Below are positions 45,321 to 56,521 of a stretch of 64,000 bases of DNA, one piece after another. Numbering within the stretch: position 1 is the first letter of the stretch; each line of letters opens with the position of its first letter. A program made the position numbers and the translations under genes. Below the pieces are notes generated by a model. The model saw only the letters and a program-made list of their open reading frames with translations. It did not search any database and was not told where the DNA came from. The DNA comes from Thiolapillus brandeum (GTDB lineage Bacteria; Pseudomonadota; Gammaproteobacteria; Chromatiales; Chromatiaceae): positions 2,666,001 through 2,730,000 of the forward strand of contig NZ_AP012273.1 in NCBI RefSeq assembly GCF_000828615.1, written 5' to 3'.

Positions 45321-45345
45321 ACCATGCTCTCTCATGGAGTGCCCT
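45321..45345 (-). terminator. Probable hemB terminator
   Basis: On the minus strand ACTCCATG and CATGGTGT form an imperfect stem followed by GTTTTAT, just downstream of the hemB stop. Confidence 0.55.
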
Positions 45346-45347
45346 TT

Positions 45348-47677
<2,330 letters not shown>

Positions 47678-47685
<8 letters not shown>

Positions 47686-48373
47686 TGTCTTCCTTCCCGG
47701 ACAGGCTGTAACCTGCGCCGCGTACGGTCTTGATCAGGCCTTCACAACCGGCAGGATCCAGCACCTTGCGCAGGCGGCGGACACTGACATCCACAGTGCG
47801 TTCTTCCGGCGCATCCGCATCCACCCATACATAGTCCAGCAGTTGCGCCCGGCGATAGACCCTGTTGGGGTGGGACAACAGAAATTCCAGCAGCCGATAT
47901 TCCGTCGGCCCCAACTCGATCGTACGATCCCGGCACTTCACTGAGTGGGTCAGGGTGTTCAGAGACAGGTTCCCGATTCTCAGAATGCCGGTGGCGTCCG
48001 CGCCAATGGCCCGGCGCAATACGGCCTTGATGCGGGCTACCAGCTCCGGTGGAGAAAACGGCTTGGTGATATAGTCATCGGCACCGACTTCCAGTCCTTT
48101 GATTTTCTGTTCTTCTTCCGCCATCGCGGTAAGCATGATCACGGGAATATCCTTCCGCTCAGTGTCTTTGCGCAAACGCCGCAGCAATCCGATACCGTTT
48201 TCATCAGGCAACATCCAGTCCAGCAATATCAAATCGGGACGGCGCTGCTGAAGTACCTGCTCCGCATACGCCACATCTTCAGCATCAAGCATCTCCATGC
48301 CTGCCCGGGACAGAGCAAAGCGCACCATATCGCGTATGGGCGATTCATCTTCGACAAGCAGTATCACAGGCAT
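47678..48373 (-). CDS. phoB: Phosphate response regulator PhoB
   Basis: The 231-aa regulator has a receiver (VEDESPI, acceptor in LILLDWMLPDENG, MLTA, KPFSP) and an OmpR-type winged helix (TEYRLLEFLLSHPNRVYRR, VDVSVRRLRKVL, GAGYSL). It should bind the Pho box seen upstream of pstS. Co-transcribed with phoU and phoR. Confidence 0.95.
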
Positions 48374-48403
48374 TCGGCGACTCCCCGCAGAACAAATGAA
48401 GAA

Positions 48404-49102
48404 TCAGTGTTTGTGGCGCACGTCTTTGCCGCAGACGAAGTAAATCACATGCTCACCGATATTCTGCGTGTATCTCAACCCTCTCTCCAGAGAACGTAGA
48501 ATAAGCACCAGATTGACGGCATGAGAAACATCTTCTCCTTCCTGCGTGACACAGGCCATAAGGGCTTGCAGGCGCTGTTCCAGCTCTTTGGAAATTCCAA
48601 TTTTACCTTCAGCCAGATCTCTTGCGAAGCGATAGTCCTGGTGCCGAAACGCATCCATAACCCGCTGTAGCAGCTGCAGGAGCAAATGGATCATTTCCCG
48701 AACTTCTTCCAGGGCGGAACGGTCATTGCAGATCCCCAGGTTATCATATTCACTTTCCAGCACCTTGGCCATTTGTGCGGTCTCGTCACCAAGTCGCTCC
48801 AGATCCGTAACGATGCGGGAAGCGGTTACGATAAAACGCAGGTCTCCACCTACAGGAGAACGGCGGGCCAGCAGGCGCACAATAAATTTGTCCACCTTGA
48901 CCTCCAGCAGGTCAATGGATCGGTCACCCTCGATGATCTGCCCCGCCCGCTCCTCATCGTTCTGGGCCAGCACCTCATACAGGGCGGTGATTTGCCCCTG
49001 CACCAGGCGACCCATTTTGGTTACCCGCTTTTGCAGCTTGCGCATATCATCGTCAAAACGCCTCAGGATGTGATCCTGATTGAGTTGGGAATCATGTTTC
49101 AT
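48404..49102 (-). CDS. phoU: Phosphate signalling protein PhoU
   Basis: The 232-aa helical protein has the two PhoU repeats (VTKMGRLVQGQITALYEVL; DLERLGDETAQMAKVL as the metal-binding ExxxD-type motif). PhoU links Pst transport to PhoR. It lies 30 bp upstream of phoB; the 126-bp tandem array separates it from pstB. Confidence 0.95.
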   Translation of the reverse strand: MKHDSQLNQDHILRRFDDDMRKLQKRVTKMGRLVQGQITALYEVLAQNDEERAGQIIEGDRSIDLLEVKVDKFIVRLLARRSPVGGDLRFIVTASRIVTDLERLGDETAQMAKVLESEYDNLGICNDRSALEEVREMIHLLLQLLQRVMDAFRHQDYRFARDLAEGKIGISKELEQRLQALMACVTQEGEDVSHAVNLVLILRSLERGLRYTQNIGEHVIYFVCGKDVRHKH

Positions 49103-49171
49103 TGCTGTTACCTGTGGTTTTCACATTCATAGTGAATCGTTTGTGGCAGTTTTCTGAAGCCTTTGCTCCCG

Positions 49172-49576
49172 GCTGCGTCATGCCACTGGCATGACGGTCT
49201 GTGCTGCCTCTAAGCCGGACCAATCCCGCCATCCCTGGCGCGGCTGGGTATTTCTTTATTGGCCCCGGCCCGGGCTTCCTGCCCGGGCGTTCGCCCGGCT
49301 GCGTCATGCCACTGGCATGACGGTCTATGCTGCCTCTAAGCCGGATCAATCCCGCCATCCCTGGCGCGGCTGAGTACTTCTTTATTGACCCCAGCCCGGG
49401 CTTCCTGCCCGGGCGTTCGCCCGGCTGCGTCATGCCACTGGCATGACGGTCTATGCTGCCTCTAAGCCGAACCAGTCCTGCCATCCCTGGCGCGGCTGAG
49501 TACTTCTTTATTGGCCCCGGCCCGGGCTTCCTGCCCGGGCGTTCGCCCGGCTGCGTCATGCCACTGGCATGACGGT
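49172..49576. repeat. Tandem array of a 126-bp repeat (about 3.2 units)
   Basis: Units begin GGCTGCGTCATGCC at 49172, 49297, 49423 and 49549 (periods 125, 126, 126). Each contains the hairpins CATGCCACTGGCATG and CCCGGGCTTCCTGCCCGGG. It lies between pstB and phoU. The minus frame is open through all units (a GTG start at 49586 overlaps the pstB stop), but this is probably a by-product of a period divisible by three. Confidence 0.85.
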
Positions 49577-49582
49577 CCGGGC

Positions 49583-50473
49583 TCACCCAAATCGGCCGGT
49601 GATGTAGGCTTCGGTCAGTTCATGGCCGGGATTGGTAAATACCTTGTCGGTCTTGTCCACTTCCACCAGCTTTCCCATGTGAAAATAGGCGGTGCGCTGG
49701 GATACCCGGGCGGCCTGCTGCATGGAATGGGTGACCATGACAATGGTGTAACGCCGGCGCAAGTCGTCGATGAGTTCTTCCACCGTAGCCGTGGCAATGG
49801 GATCCAGAGCCGAACAGGGTTCATCCATGAGGATCACTTCAGGATTGATAGCGATGGCCCGGGCAATGCACAAGCGCTGTTGCTGACCTCCTGACAGTCC
49901 TGTTCCTACATCATCCAGTCGATCCTTGACCTCATTCCACAGCCCCGCCCGGGCCAGGGAGTTTTCCACGATTTCATCCAGCTCCGTTTTGTCCCGGGTC
50001 AGACCATGAATCCTTGCCCCATAAGCAACATTTTCATAGATACTTTTGGGAAAAGGATTAGGTTTCTGGAACACCATGCCTACTCTTGCTCTCAACAGTT
50101 CCACATCCATCTTGGGATCATAGATATCTTCATCATCCAGGCGCAGACTTCCCAATACACGGCAACTGTCAATGGTGTCATTCATGCGGTTCAGACAACG
50201 CAGGAAAGTGGACTTGCCACACCCCGAAGGACCTATCATGGCCAGTACCTCATGTTTCCCAATATCCAGGGACACATCGAAAATGGCCTGCTTCTCCCCA
50301 TAGAAAACATCGACGTTACGGCAACGCATGGATACCTTTTTATCCAGCAGGGGCTTGCCAACGGTTTTATCTTGATGCGCCATGGCATCCGGCACACTTA
50401 CTTCTACGCTTACTTTGTCCACAGGATTCTCCACGACAGACATGAAACTTCGTTTTTGATCGACTGCCAACAT
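49583..50473 (-). CDS. pstB: Phosphate ABC transporter ATPase
   Basis: The 296-aa ATPase shows Walker [24 protein letters not shown] and Walker [14 protein letters not shown], with the PstB-typical [10 protein letters not shown]. The N-terminus (about 40 residues) is longer than E. coli PstB (257 aa). Starts considered: ATG 50473 (10 bp after the pstA stop) or 50443; I keep 50473. Confidence 0.95.
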   Translation of the reverse strand: MLAVDQKRSFMSVVENPVDKVSVEVSVPDAMAHQDKTVGKPLLDKKVSMRCRNVDVFYGEKQAIFDVSLDIGKHEVLAMIGPSGCGKSTFLRCLNRMNDTIDSCRVLGSLRLDDEDIYDPKMDVELLRARVGMVFQKPNPFPKSIYENVAYGARIHGLTRDKTELDEIVENSLARAGLWNEVKDRLDDVGTGLSGGQQQRLCIARAIAINPEVILMDEPCSALDPIATATVEELIDDLRRRYTIVMVTHSMQQAARVSQRTAYFHMGKLVEVDKTDKVFTNPGHELTEAYITGRFG

Positions 50474-50484
50474 AGCTCTATCAC

Positions 50485-51774
50485 TCACCAGCGTTGTTCG
50501 AACTTGCGACGCAACCAGATGGCCAGCAGGTTCATCAGTACGAGAAAGGTCAACAATACCAGGATGGCCGCAGAAGTTCGTTCCATGAAAGCCCGCTCCG
50601 GACTGTCTGCCCACAGGTAGATCTGCACGGGCAAAACCGTCGCGGAATCCAATGGCCCTGAGGGAATATCCGCGATGAAAGCCACCATGCCTATCATCAA
50701 TAATGGGGCGGTCTCTCCCAGAGCCTGGGCCATACCAATGATGGTGCCCGTCAGCATCCCTGGCATGGCCAGGGGCAGCACATGTTGAAATATCATCTGG
50801 GTCTTGGAAGCCCCCATACCCAGGGCCGCTTCCCGAATCGATGGCGGCACGGATTTCAATGCGGCACGGCTGGCAATGATTATGGTGGGCAACGTCATCA
50901 AGGTAAGCACCAGCCCACCGACCAGGGGCGCGGAACGCGGCAACCCCATGAAGTTGATGAACACGGCCAAACCCAGAAGACCAAACACGATGGATGGCAC
51001 TGCCGCCAGATTATTGATATTGACCTCGATAAAGTCTGTCCAACGATTGCGCCCGGCAAACTCTTCCAGATAGATGGCGGCCAACACTCCAAGAGGCAGG
51101 GACAAGCCCAGGGTAATCAAAATCACGAAGAAGGATCCCGTAAGGGCGCCACGTATGCCTGCCAATTCCGGCTCCCGGGAGTCACCTGCGGTAAAGAAGG
51201 TGCTGTTGAAAGCCAGACGCAATCGATGATCCGCATTCAAACGCGCAACCCACTGCAGCTGATAATCCTTCAGGCGGCTTTGGCCTTCACCATGCTTGTA
51301 GTATTGATCCAGATCATCATCAGCAATCAACCATACCGGGATCCTTTGACCAATAAGGGAAGGATCCTGAATCACTTTTTCACGCAGTTGATCTCCTGCC
51401 CCGGAACTGACCAAACGGTAGAGCGCACGCTTTTGCTTGCGTTTTTTCACCTCGGGAAACAGCTCGCGCAAAGATGCTTTGATCAACCCCGTATAATCCG
51501 CGCGCATCAACACATCTTTTGAACGCGATTCCCCGGGATCGATGACATCGCTATCAAGCTTGATGTCCAGCTGAATCTCTGTACGCTGAAAGGCGCTGTA
51601 ACCCTTGCTGGCAATACTGACAAACATGATGGCCAGCAGCAGCATTCCCGTCAGCACGGCCATGAAGCCCAGGTGACGAAAGCGCCGGTTGCGGCGTTTT
51701 CGCACTTTCAGGCCAAGCTCTACAGCCTCCCTTATATCCCGTCGTTTGACAGCAGCTTTCTGTAACTTACTCAT
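50485..51774 (-). CDS. pstA: Phosphate ABC transporter permease PstA
   Basis: The 429-aa inner-membrane permease has a long N-terminal periplasmic region (about 60-190) between the first TM and the transport domain, then six helices with the ABC loop [13 protein letters not shown]. It is longer than E. coli PstA (296 aa), as in many Proteobacteria with an N-terminal extension domain. Overlaps pstC by 8 bp. Confidence 0.95.
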   Translation of the reverse strand: MSKLQKAAVKRRDIREAVELGLKVRKRRNRRFRHLGFMAVLTGMLLLAIMFVSIASKGYSAFQRTEIQLDIKLDSDVIDPGESRSKDVLMRADYTGLIKASLRELFPEVKKRKQKRALYRLVSSGAGDQLREKVIQDPSLIGQRIPVWLIADDDLDQYYKHGEGQSRLKDYQLQWVARLNADHRLRLAFNSTFFTAGDSREPELAGIRGALTGSFFVILITLGLSLPLGVLAAIYLEEFAGRNRWTDFIEVNINNLAAVPSIVFGLLGLAVFINFMGLPRSAPLVGGLVLTLMTLPTIIIASRAALKSVPPSIREAALGMGASKTQMIFQHVLPLAMPGMLTGTIIGMAQALGETAPLLMIGMVAFIADIPSGPLDSATVLPVQIYLWADSPERAFMERTSAAILVLLTFLVLMNLLAIWLRRKFEQRW

Positions 51775-53164
51775 ATTCTTCCCGGTATTTTCTGACCATG
51801 TGCAAAGCCAGCACGTTCAGCAACAAAGTGGCAATGAACAGCACCAGACCCAAGGCAAAAGCCGCCAGGGTCTTGGGGCTATCGAACTCCTGATCTCCCA
51901 CCAGAAGGGTGACGATCTGAACCGTTATGGTTGTCACAGAATCCAGAGGATTGACGGTCAGGTTGGCGGTCAGTCCCGCGGCCATGACCACAATCATGGT
52001 CTCCCCAATGGCCCGGGAAACGGCCAGCAACACACCGCCTACGATACCCGGCAATGCCGATGGAACCACCACCCGGGATATGGTCTCAGCCCGGGTAGCC
52101 CCCAGGGCATAGGAACCATCACGCATGGCCTGGGGAACCGCATTGATGACATCGTCAGAAAGGGACGAGACGAAAGGAATGATCATGATCCCCATTACCA
52201 GGCCAGCCGCCAGGGCGCTTTCTGATGACACCTGCAAACCAACGCTTTCCCCGGCCCCCCGCAGGGCCGGGGCAACCACCAGCGCTGCAAAAAAGCCATA
52301 CACCACCGTCGGAATGCCCGCCAGAATCTCCAGAAGGGGTTTCACCCAGGCCCGTACCCGGCTGTTGGCGAACTCCACCAGATAGATGGCCGACATCAAT
52401 CCTACTGGCACTGCCACCAACATGGCTATCAATGCAATAAGAATGGTTCCGGCAAACAGGGGCACCACACCAAATGCGCCACTGGCACCCACCTGGTCTT
52501 CGCGGATGGCCATTTGCGGACTCCACTGCAGGCCGAAGAGAAAATCCGTAAGCGGAATAATCCTGAAAAACCGGATAGCCTCGAACAGTACCGACAACAC
52601 GATGCCTACGGTGGTGAGAATGGCCACCGACGAACTGATGATCAGCAACCACTTCACCAATCGTTCCACACCTGGACGGGAACGAAAATCCGGTTGAATA
52701 CGATGCAGGGAAAACGCGGCTCCCGCCACCACGGCACCCAGTACCGCAATACCCAGAGCCACATGAGAAATTCGCCATAGGTGCTGATAGTGTGCGGCTG
52801 CCTGCTGCATTACCGCATCTCCTTCACTGGAAGTAATATTTCCCCTGGCCAGATTGACCACATCATTAAGATACAGACCCAGTTCATCCGGAGGGAGCGC
52901 CTTGATCTTTTCCGGCAATGCAACACTGACCAAATGAACGATCATGCTTTGATCGAGAAACAACCACAGCAGCATCATCAGACATGCCGGCAGCACTGTC
53001 CACAATGCCACATAATAACCGTAATACTGGGGCAAAGAATGCAGTTTCCGGTGATCTCCGGACACCAGGCTCAGGCTGTATCGCCTGCCATACCAGTAAG
53101 CCCCAATGGACAACAATATGAAGACGATAAAGTAGACGAATAGATTCACAACATCATTCCACAA
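51767..53164 (-). CDS. pstC: Phosphate ABC transporter permease PstC
   Basis: The 465-aa permease has an extended N-terminal half with extra TM segments and a periplasmic loop (about 70-150), then the transport domain with the loop YALGATRAETISRVV. Works with PstA and PstB. The attenuator-like hairpin at 53167 separates it from pstS. Confidence 0.95.
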   Translation of the reverse strand: MWNDVVNLFVYFIVFILLSIGAYWYGRRYSLSLVSGDHRKLHSLPQYYGYYVALWTVLPACLMMLLWLFLDQSMIVHLVSVALPEKIKALPPDELGLYLNDVVNLARGNITSSEGDAVMQQAAAHYQHLWRISHVALGIAVLGAVVAGAAFSLHRIQPDFRSRPGVERLVKWLLIISSSVAILTTVGIVLSVLFEAIRFFRIIPLTDFLFGLQWSPQMAIREDQVGASGAFGVVPLFAGTILIALIAMLVAVPVGLMSAIYLVEFANSRVRAWVKPLLEILAGIPTVVYGFFAALVVAPALRGAGESVGLQVSSESALAAGLVMGIMIIPFVSSLSDDVINAVPQAMRDGSYALGATRAETISRVVVPSALPGIVGGVLLAVSRAIGETMIVVMAAGLTANLTVNPLDSVTTITVQIVTLLVGDQEFDSPKTLAAFALGLVLFIATLLLNVLALHMVRKYREEYE

Positions 53165-53166
53165 TC

Positions 53167-53201
53167 AAAAAATTTGCCACCCTCGTTGTGAAGGTGGCAA
53201 A
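53167..53201 (-). terminator. Hairpin with T tract between pstS and pstC
   Basis: On the minus strand TTTGCCACC / GGTGGCAAA is followed by TTTTTT, directly after the pstS stop. Partial termination here would give more PstS than permease. Confidence 0.8.
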
Positions 53202-53220
53202 AAAGGGGGTTCTATTCCGG

Positions 53221-54312
53221 TCAGAAGTGCATCGGAGTCAGTTCTTTTGCGTCCCTGGCATATTTTTCACGCTCCTCCCTGGGCATTGGGATCAGGCCCT
53301 TGTCCACGAGGTAGCCTTCGTCACCCCAGGCTTTTTCACTGGTAAATTCAGCCAGATATTCCGGAATTCCGGGAACCTTGCCCACATGGGCTTTCTTGAC
53401 ATAGAAGAACAGGGGGCGGGAAACCGGATACTTCCCACTGGCAATGAGTTCAAACTCAGGAGCCAAGCCGTCGATGTTGGAGCCCTGGATCCTGTCTTCA
53501 TTCTGCTCCAGGAAACTGTAGCCAAACACGCCCAATGCCTTGGGGTTGGCTTCCAGCTTCTGCACGATCAGATTGTCATTCTCACCGGCTTCGATATACC
53601 GGCCATCCTCACGTACACCATGACAAATGGCCTTGTATCGGTTCTTGAGCTGTTTGGCCAGCTTCTTGTCACCCGCTTTCTTTGCCTTCTTGGAATCACT
53701 CTTGATCTGCTTGATCCAGGAGAAACTCTTGCAACCACCTTCCATAGCCAGTTCGGCAAATGCATCCCGTGTACCAGAGGTGGGCGGTGGTCCCAATACT
53801 TCAATACGATAGCCCGGCAGGCTGGGGTTCACTTCTTTCCAGGTCTGATAGGGATTGGGTATCAGCTTGCCGCTCTCCGGCGCTTTGGGATCAGGAATCT
53901 GCTTTGCCAGGGCCAGGAAGATATCCCGGCGGCTCAGATTAAACTGAGGAGCCTTACGGGAGTTGGCCACCACGATACCGTCATAGCCGATTTTGACTTC
54001 CACGATGTCTTTGACACCGTTTTTCTGGCATTTTTTGAACTCGGACTTCTTGATACGGCGCGATGCATTGGTGATATCCGGATGGCTGACGCCCACACCT
54101 TCGCAAAACAGCTTCATGCCGCCGCCAGAACCGGTGGATTCAATCTTGGGGGTATTGAATGGCGTGGTTTTGCCGAATCGCTCTGCGACAACAGTGGCAA
54201 ACGGATAAACCGTAGAAGAACCCACAATGGAAATGGTATCTCGTGAAGCTGCTCCCGCAGCAACCGAAGCAACCAACATACCTGTACCAATAACTGTACT
54301 CAATTTTTTCAT
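53221..54312 (-). CDS. pstS: Periplasmic phosphate-binding protein PstS
   Basis: The 363-aa protein has a signal peptide (MKKLSTVIGTGMLVASVAAG) and a phosphate-binding fold (IVGSSTVYPFATVVAERFG, STGSGGGMKLFCEG, SGTRDAFAELAMEGGC). Belongs to the larger PstS type with a C-terminal KEKYARDAKELTPMHF tail. Starts at ATG 54312; the GTG-initiated frame from 54372 is in the promoter. First gene of the pst-pho cluster. Confidence 0.95.
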   Translation of the reverse strand: MKKLSTVIGTGMLVASVAAGAASRDTISIVGSSTVYPFATVVAERFGKTTPFNTPKIESTGSGGGMKLFCEGVGVSHPDITNASRRIKKSEFKKCQKNGVKDIVEVKIGYDGIVVANSRKAPQFNLSRRDIFLALAKQIPDPKAPESGKLIPNPYQTWKEVNPSLPGYRIEVLGPPPTSGTRDAFAELAMEGGCKSFSWIKQIKSDSKKAKKAGDKKLAKQLKNRYKAICHGVREDGRYIEAGENDNLIVQKLEANPKALGVFGYSFLEQNEDRIQGSNIDGLAPEFELIASGKYPVSRPLFFYVKKAHVGKVPGIPEYLAEFTSEKAWGDEGYLVDKGLIPMPREEREKYARDAKELTPMHF

Positions 54313-54348
54313 TAGTTCTGCCTGTCTTGATTGATGAAACTGGCAGCA

Positions 54349-54382
54349 ACTATAGCGCCGCATTGTTACCACTCTGTTACAG
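54349..54382 (-). promoter_or_regulatory. Pho box and -10 of the pstS promoter
   Basis: Read on the minus strand: CTGTAAC-AGAG-TGGTAAC (54382-54365, two 7-bp half-sites with 4-bp spacer), ten bases, then TATAGT (54354-54349). The 7-4-7 layout ten bases before the -10 is the class of PhoB-activated promoters. The site controls pstS and probably the whole pst-phoU-phoBR run. Confidence 0.85.
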
Positions 54383-54556
54383 CAGATTCAGACAGGGTTC
54401 ATTCCTGACATGGAACCGGGGGTGCAGATTGCAGCCATTTGTCTTATATTTGTAAAAATCGCTGAGTAGCCTATACTTTGGATTACATGCGATATTGATA
54501 TAATTCAAGTTTTATTACACCGAATCAGGCATGGAACACCATGACAGGAGGTCACA

Positions 54557-55585
54557 ATGGGGCTTAAACAATCTTTGAGAAAACTCGCCTACAGCAGCGG
54601 CTTTCTGCATCGCTACCATAACAACAAGAATCATGATGCACTGACGGTAGTATTGTTTCACCGTGTATTGCCCGAAAACAGCCCGGAGTGGGAAACAGCG
54701 GATCCGGAATGGACGGTTACCCGCGAGTTTTTCCAGGAATGCCTGGAGTTCTTCCAGAAACATTATTCTGTGGTCAGTTTTCCCCAGGTTCTGGATCACT
54801 ATCAAAACAGTACTCCCCTGCCAGGCCATTCACTTCTGATTACCTTCGATGACGGTTGGAAATGCAACCTCAAACATGCGGCGCCTCTGCTGTCACAATT
54901 CGGTTTTCCTGCCGTTGTTTTCGTAACCAGCGGTGCAATGGGGAAATCCATTCTGTCCTGGCAGGAGGCTCTGTTTGCCTTATGGAAAAGCGGGAAGCTG
55001 GACGACGGGAAAATTGCTGCCATGTCTCAGGTGTTGAACATGGCCCTTCCTACGGGAATCACCAGTCGCGCACAATACAACCAGCTGCTGGGAATCCTGC
55101 GGGGATTGCCACCCAAGAAACGCCGTCTGCTGGATCCTTCACTGATAAAGTGGACTGAAGACCTCCCGGGAGTTCCACTCATGCTGGAAAAAGAAGAACT
55201 CATACAGTTGCAGGAACATGGGATTCATATTGGCTCACATGGCGTTACTCATGAATCCCTGGTTCGTGTAGATGATGCTCACCAGGAATTGCAGACTTCC
55301 CGCCAGACCCTGGAAGCAATACCGGGACAGGATCAGCCTATCCTGTGCTTCTCACCACCTCAGGGACAGTATGACCAGGAGACATTGAAAACCGCCTACA
55401 CACTGGGGTACCAATGTGCATGCACCAATCGCTCGGGTCTGAATCCGGTGTGCCAACATGACGGAATCATCGATCTTGGGCGCATCAATATCGACCAGCC
55501 CTACCTGCTGAATGAACGGGGCACATTGGATGCTTCCAAGCTGGCATCACTCCTTTTTCGTCAGCCCATTCTGGATCACGTTTGA
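54557..55585 (+). CDS. Polysaccharide deacetylase family protein
   Basis: The 342-aa protein has the NodB homology motifs: LLITFDDGW (metal Asp), HIGSHGVTHESL (metal His pair) and PILCFSPPQGQY. It lacks a signal peptide and membrane segment. It would remove acetyl groups from a glycan. It is divergent from pstS but lies at the edge of the polysaccharide locus, so it probably belongs there. Confidence 0.85.
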   Translation: MGLKQSLRKLAYSSGFLHRYHNNKNHDALTVVLFHRVLPENSPEWETADPEWTVTREFFQECLEFFQKHYSVVSFPQVLDHYQNSTPLPGHSLLITFDDGWKCNLKHAAPLLSQFGFPAVVFVTSGAMGKSILSWQEALFALWKSGKLDDGKIAAMSQVLNMALPTGITSRAQYNQLLGILRGLPPKKRRLLDPSLIKWTEDLPGVPLMLEKEELIQLQEHGIHIGSHGVTHESLVRVDDAHQELQTSRQTLEAIPGQDQPILCFSPPQGQYDQETLKTAYTLGYQCACTNRSGLNPVCQHDGIIDLGRINIDQPYLLNERGTLDASKLASLLFRQPILDHV

Positions 55586-55627
55586 GCGGGTACCAACAGC
55601 TTTCTACCCGATCCTGTCAGAGGGTTT

Positions 55628-56521
55628 TCAACATACTCGCGCCACCACTACGCGGGCGTTGCCATCGGCATCCGCTATGGTCTGCACCGACTCGTAGGCA
55701 GGCAGCTTGCTGATCTGTTTTTCCATGGCCGGCCCCTGACCCAATCCCACCTCAAACACCAGGTGACCGCTTCCCCGAATAAAATCGGGTGCTTCAGCAA
55801 TAAGTTTCCGCATCAGGTTGATGCCAAACACACCCCCATTGAACGCCATCTCCGGTTCATGCTCGGAAATCTCACTCGCCATGGCAGGAACCTTTGCAGA
55901 AGAGATATATGGCGGATTGCAGGTAATCATATCCACCTTTCCTTCAATATCCAGGTGCCGAAAAGGGTCCAGCAGATCTCCGGTATAGAGCGACACCCGC
56001 TCAGACAGGTCATGCAGGGCGGTGTTTCTCCTCGCAAGCTGCACGGCCTCTGCAGAAAGGTCGCTGGCAAATACCCGGGCTTTCTGAACAGCATGGGCAA
56101 TGGCCAAAGCCACGTTGCCGGCGCCAGTACACACATCGATCACTTTCAAAGCATCTCCGGTCTGCTGGAGAAGAATATCGATGGCGCTGGCAGCCAATAG
56201 TTCTGTCTCCTTGCGTGGAATGAGAGCTTCCGGCCCCGCCAACAGTTCCATACCCATGAAAGCCTGTCTTCCAGAGATATGCGCAAGGGGCGTACCATCC
56301 AGACGCTGCCGGATATGCTGCCGGAGATTTTCCATCTGTTGCCGATCCAGTTCCGGCAACTCCACAGCCTTCGCAGACTCTACGGAAACCGGCTTTCCCG
56401 AAGCCAACAGCCACAAGGCTCTGAGCGTGCTTTCCGGGGTTTCCTCGGGCTTATCCGGCAATAGCTCAAGTTTTCCAGACAGTTCTTCCAATAGTGATTC
56501 AAACAGGGTTGCCTGGTTCAT
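55628..56521 (-). CDS. PrmC/HemK-like methyltransferase
   Basis: The 297-aa protein has an N-terminal helical domain, an SAM-binding motif (VIDVCTGAGNVALAIA) and NPPY in MITCNPPYISS, as in PrmC, which methylates the Gln of release factors. Unlike the usual context beside prfA/hemA, it lies in an operon with a ligase and carrier protein, and motif I has CTGAG rather than the usual GTGSG. It may be a paralogue acting on another amide substrate. It overlaps the ligase by 4 bp (ATGA). Confidence 0.8.
   Translation of the reverse strand: MNQATLFESLLEELSGKLELLPDKPEETPESTLRALWLLASGKPVSVESAKAVELPELDRQQMENLRQHIRQRLDGTPLAHISGRQAFMGMELLAGPEALIPRKETELLAASAIDILLQQTGDALKVIDVCTGAGNVALAIAHAVQKARVFASDLSAEAVQLARRNTALHDLSERVSLYTGDLLDPFRHLDIEGKVDMITCNPPYISSAKVPAMASEISEHEPEMAFNGGVFGINLMRKLIAEAPDFIRGSGHLVFEVGLGQGPAMEKQISKLPAYESVQTIADADGNARVVVARVC

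Noticed and set aside
49092-49586. A 164-codon repetitive frame between pstB and phoU as a protein gene
   Set aside because: The array is a DNA tandem repeat with hairpins and a period of three; open frame is expected and it overlaps the phoU start. Kept as a repeat and as a question in the findings.
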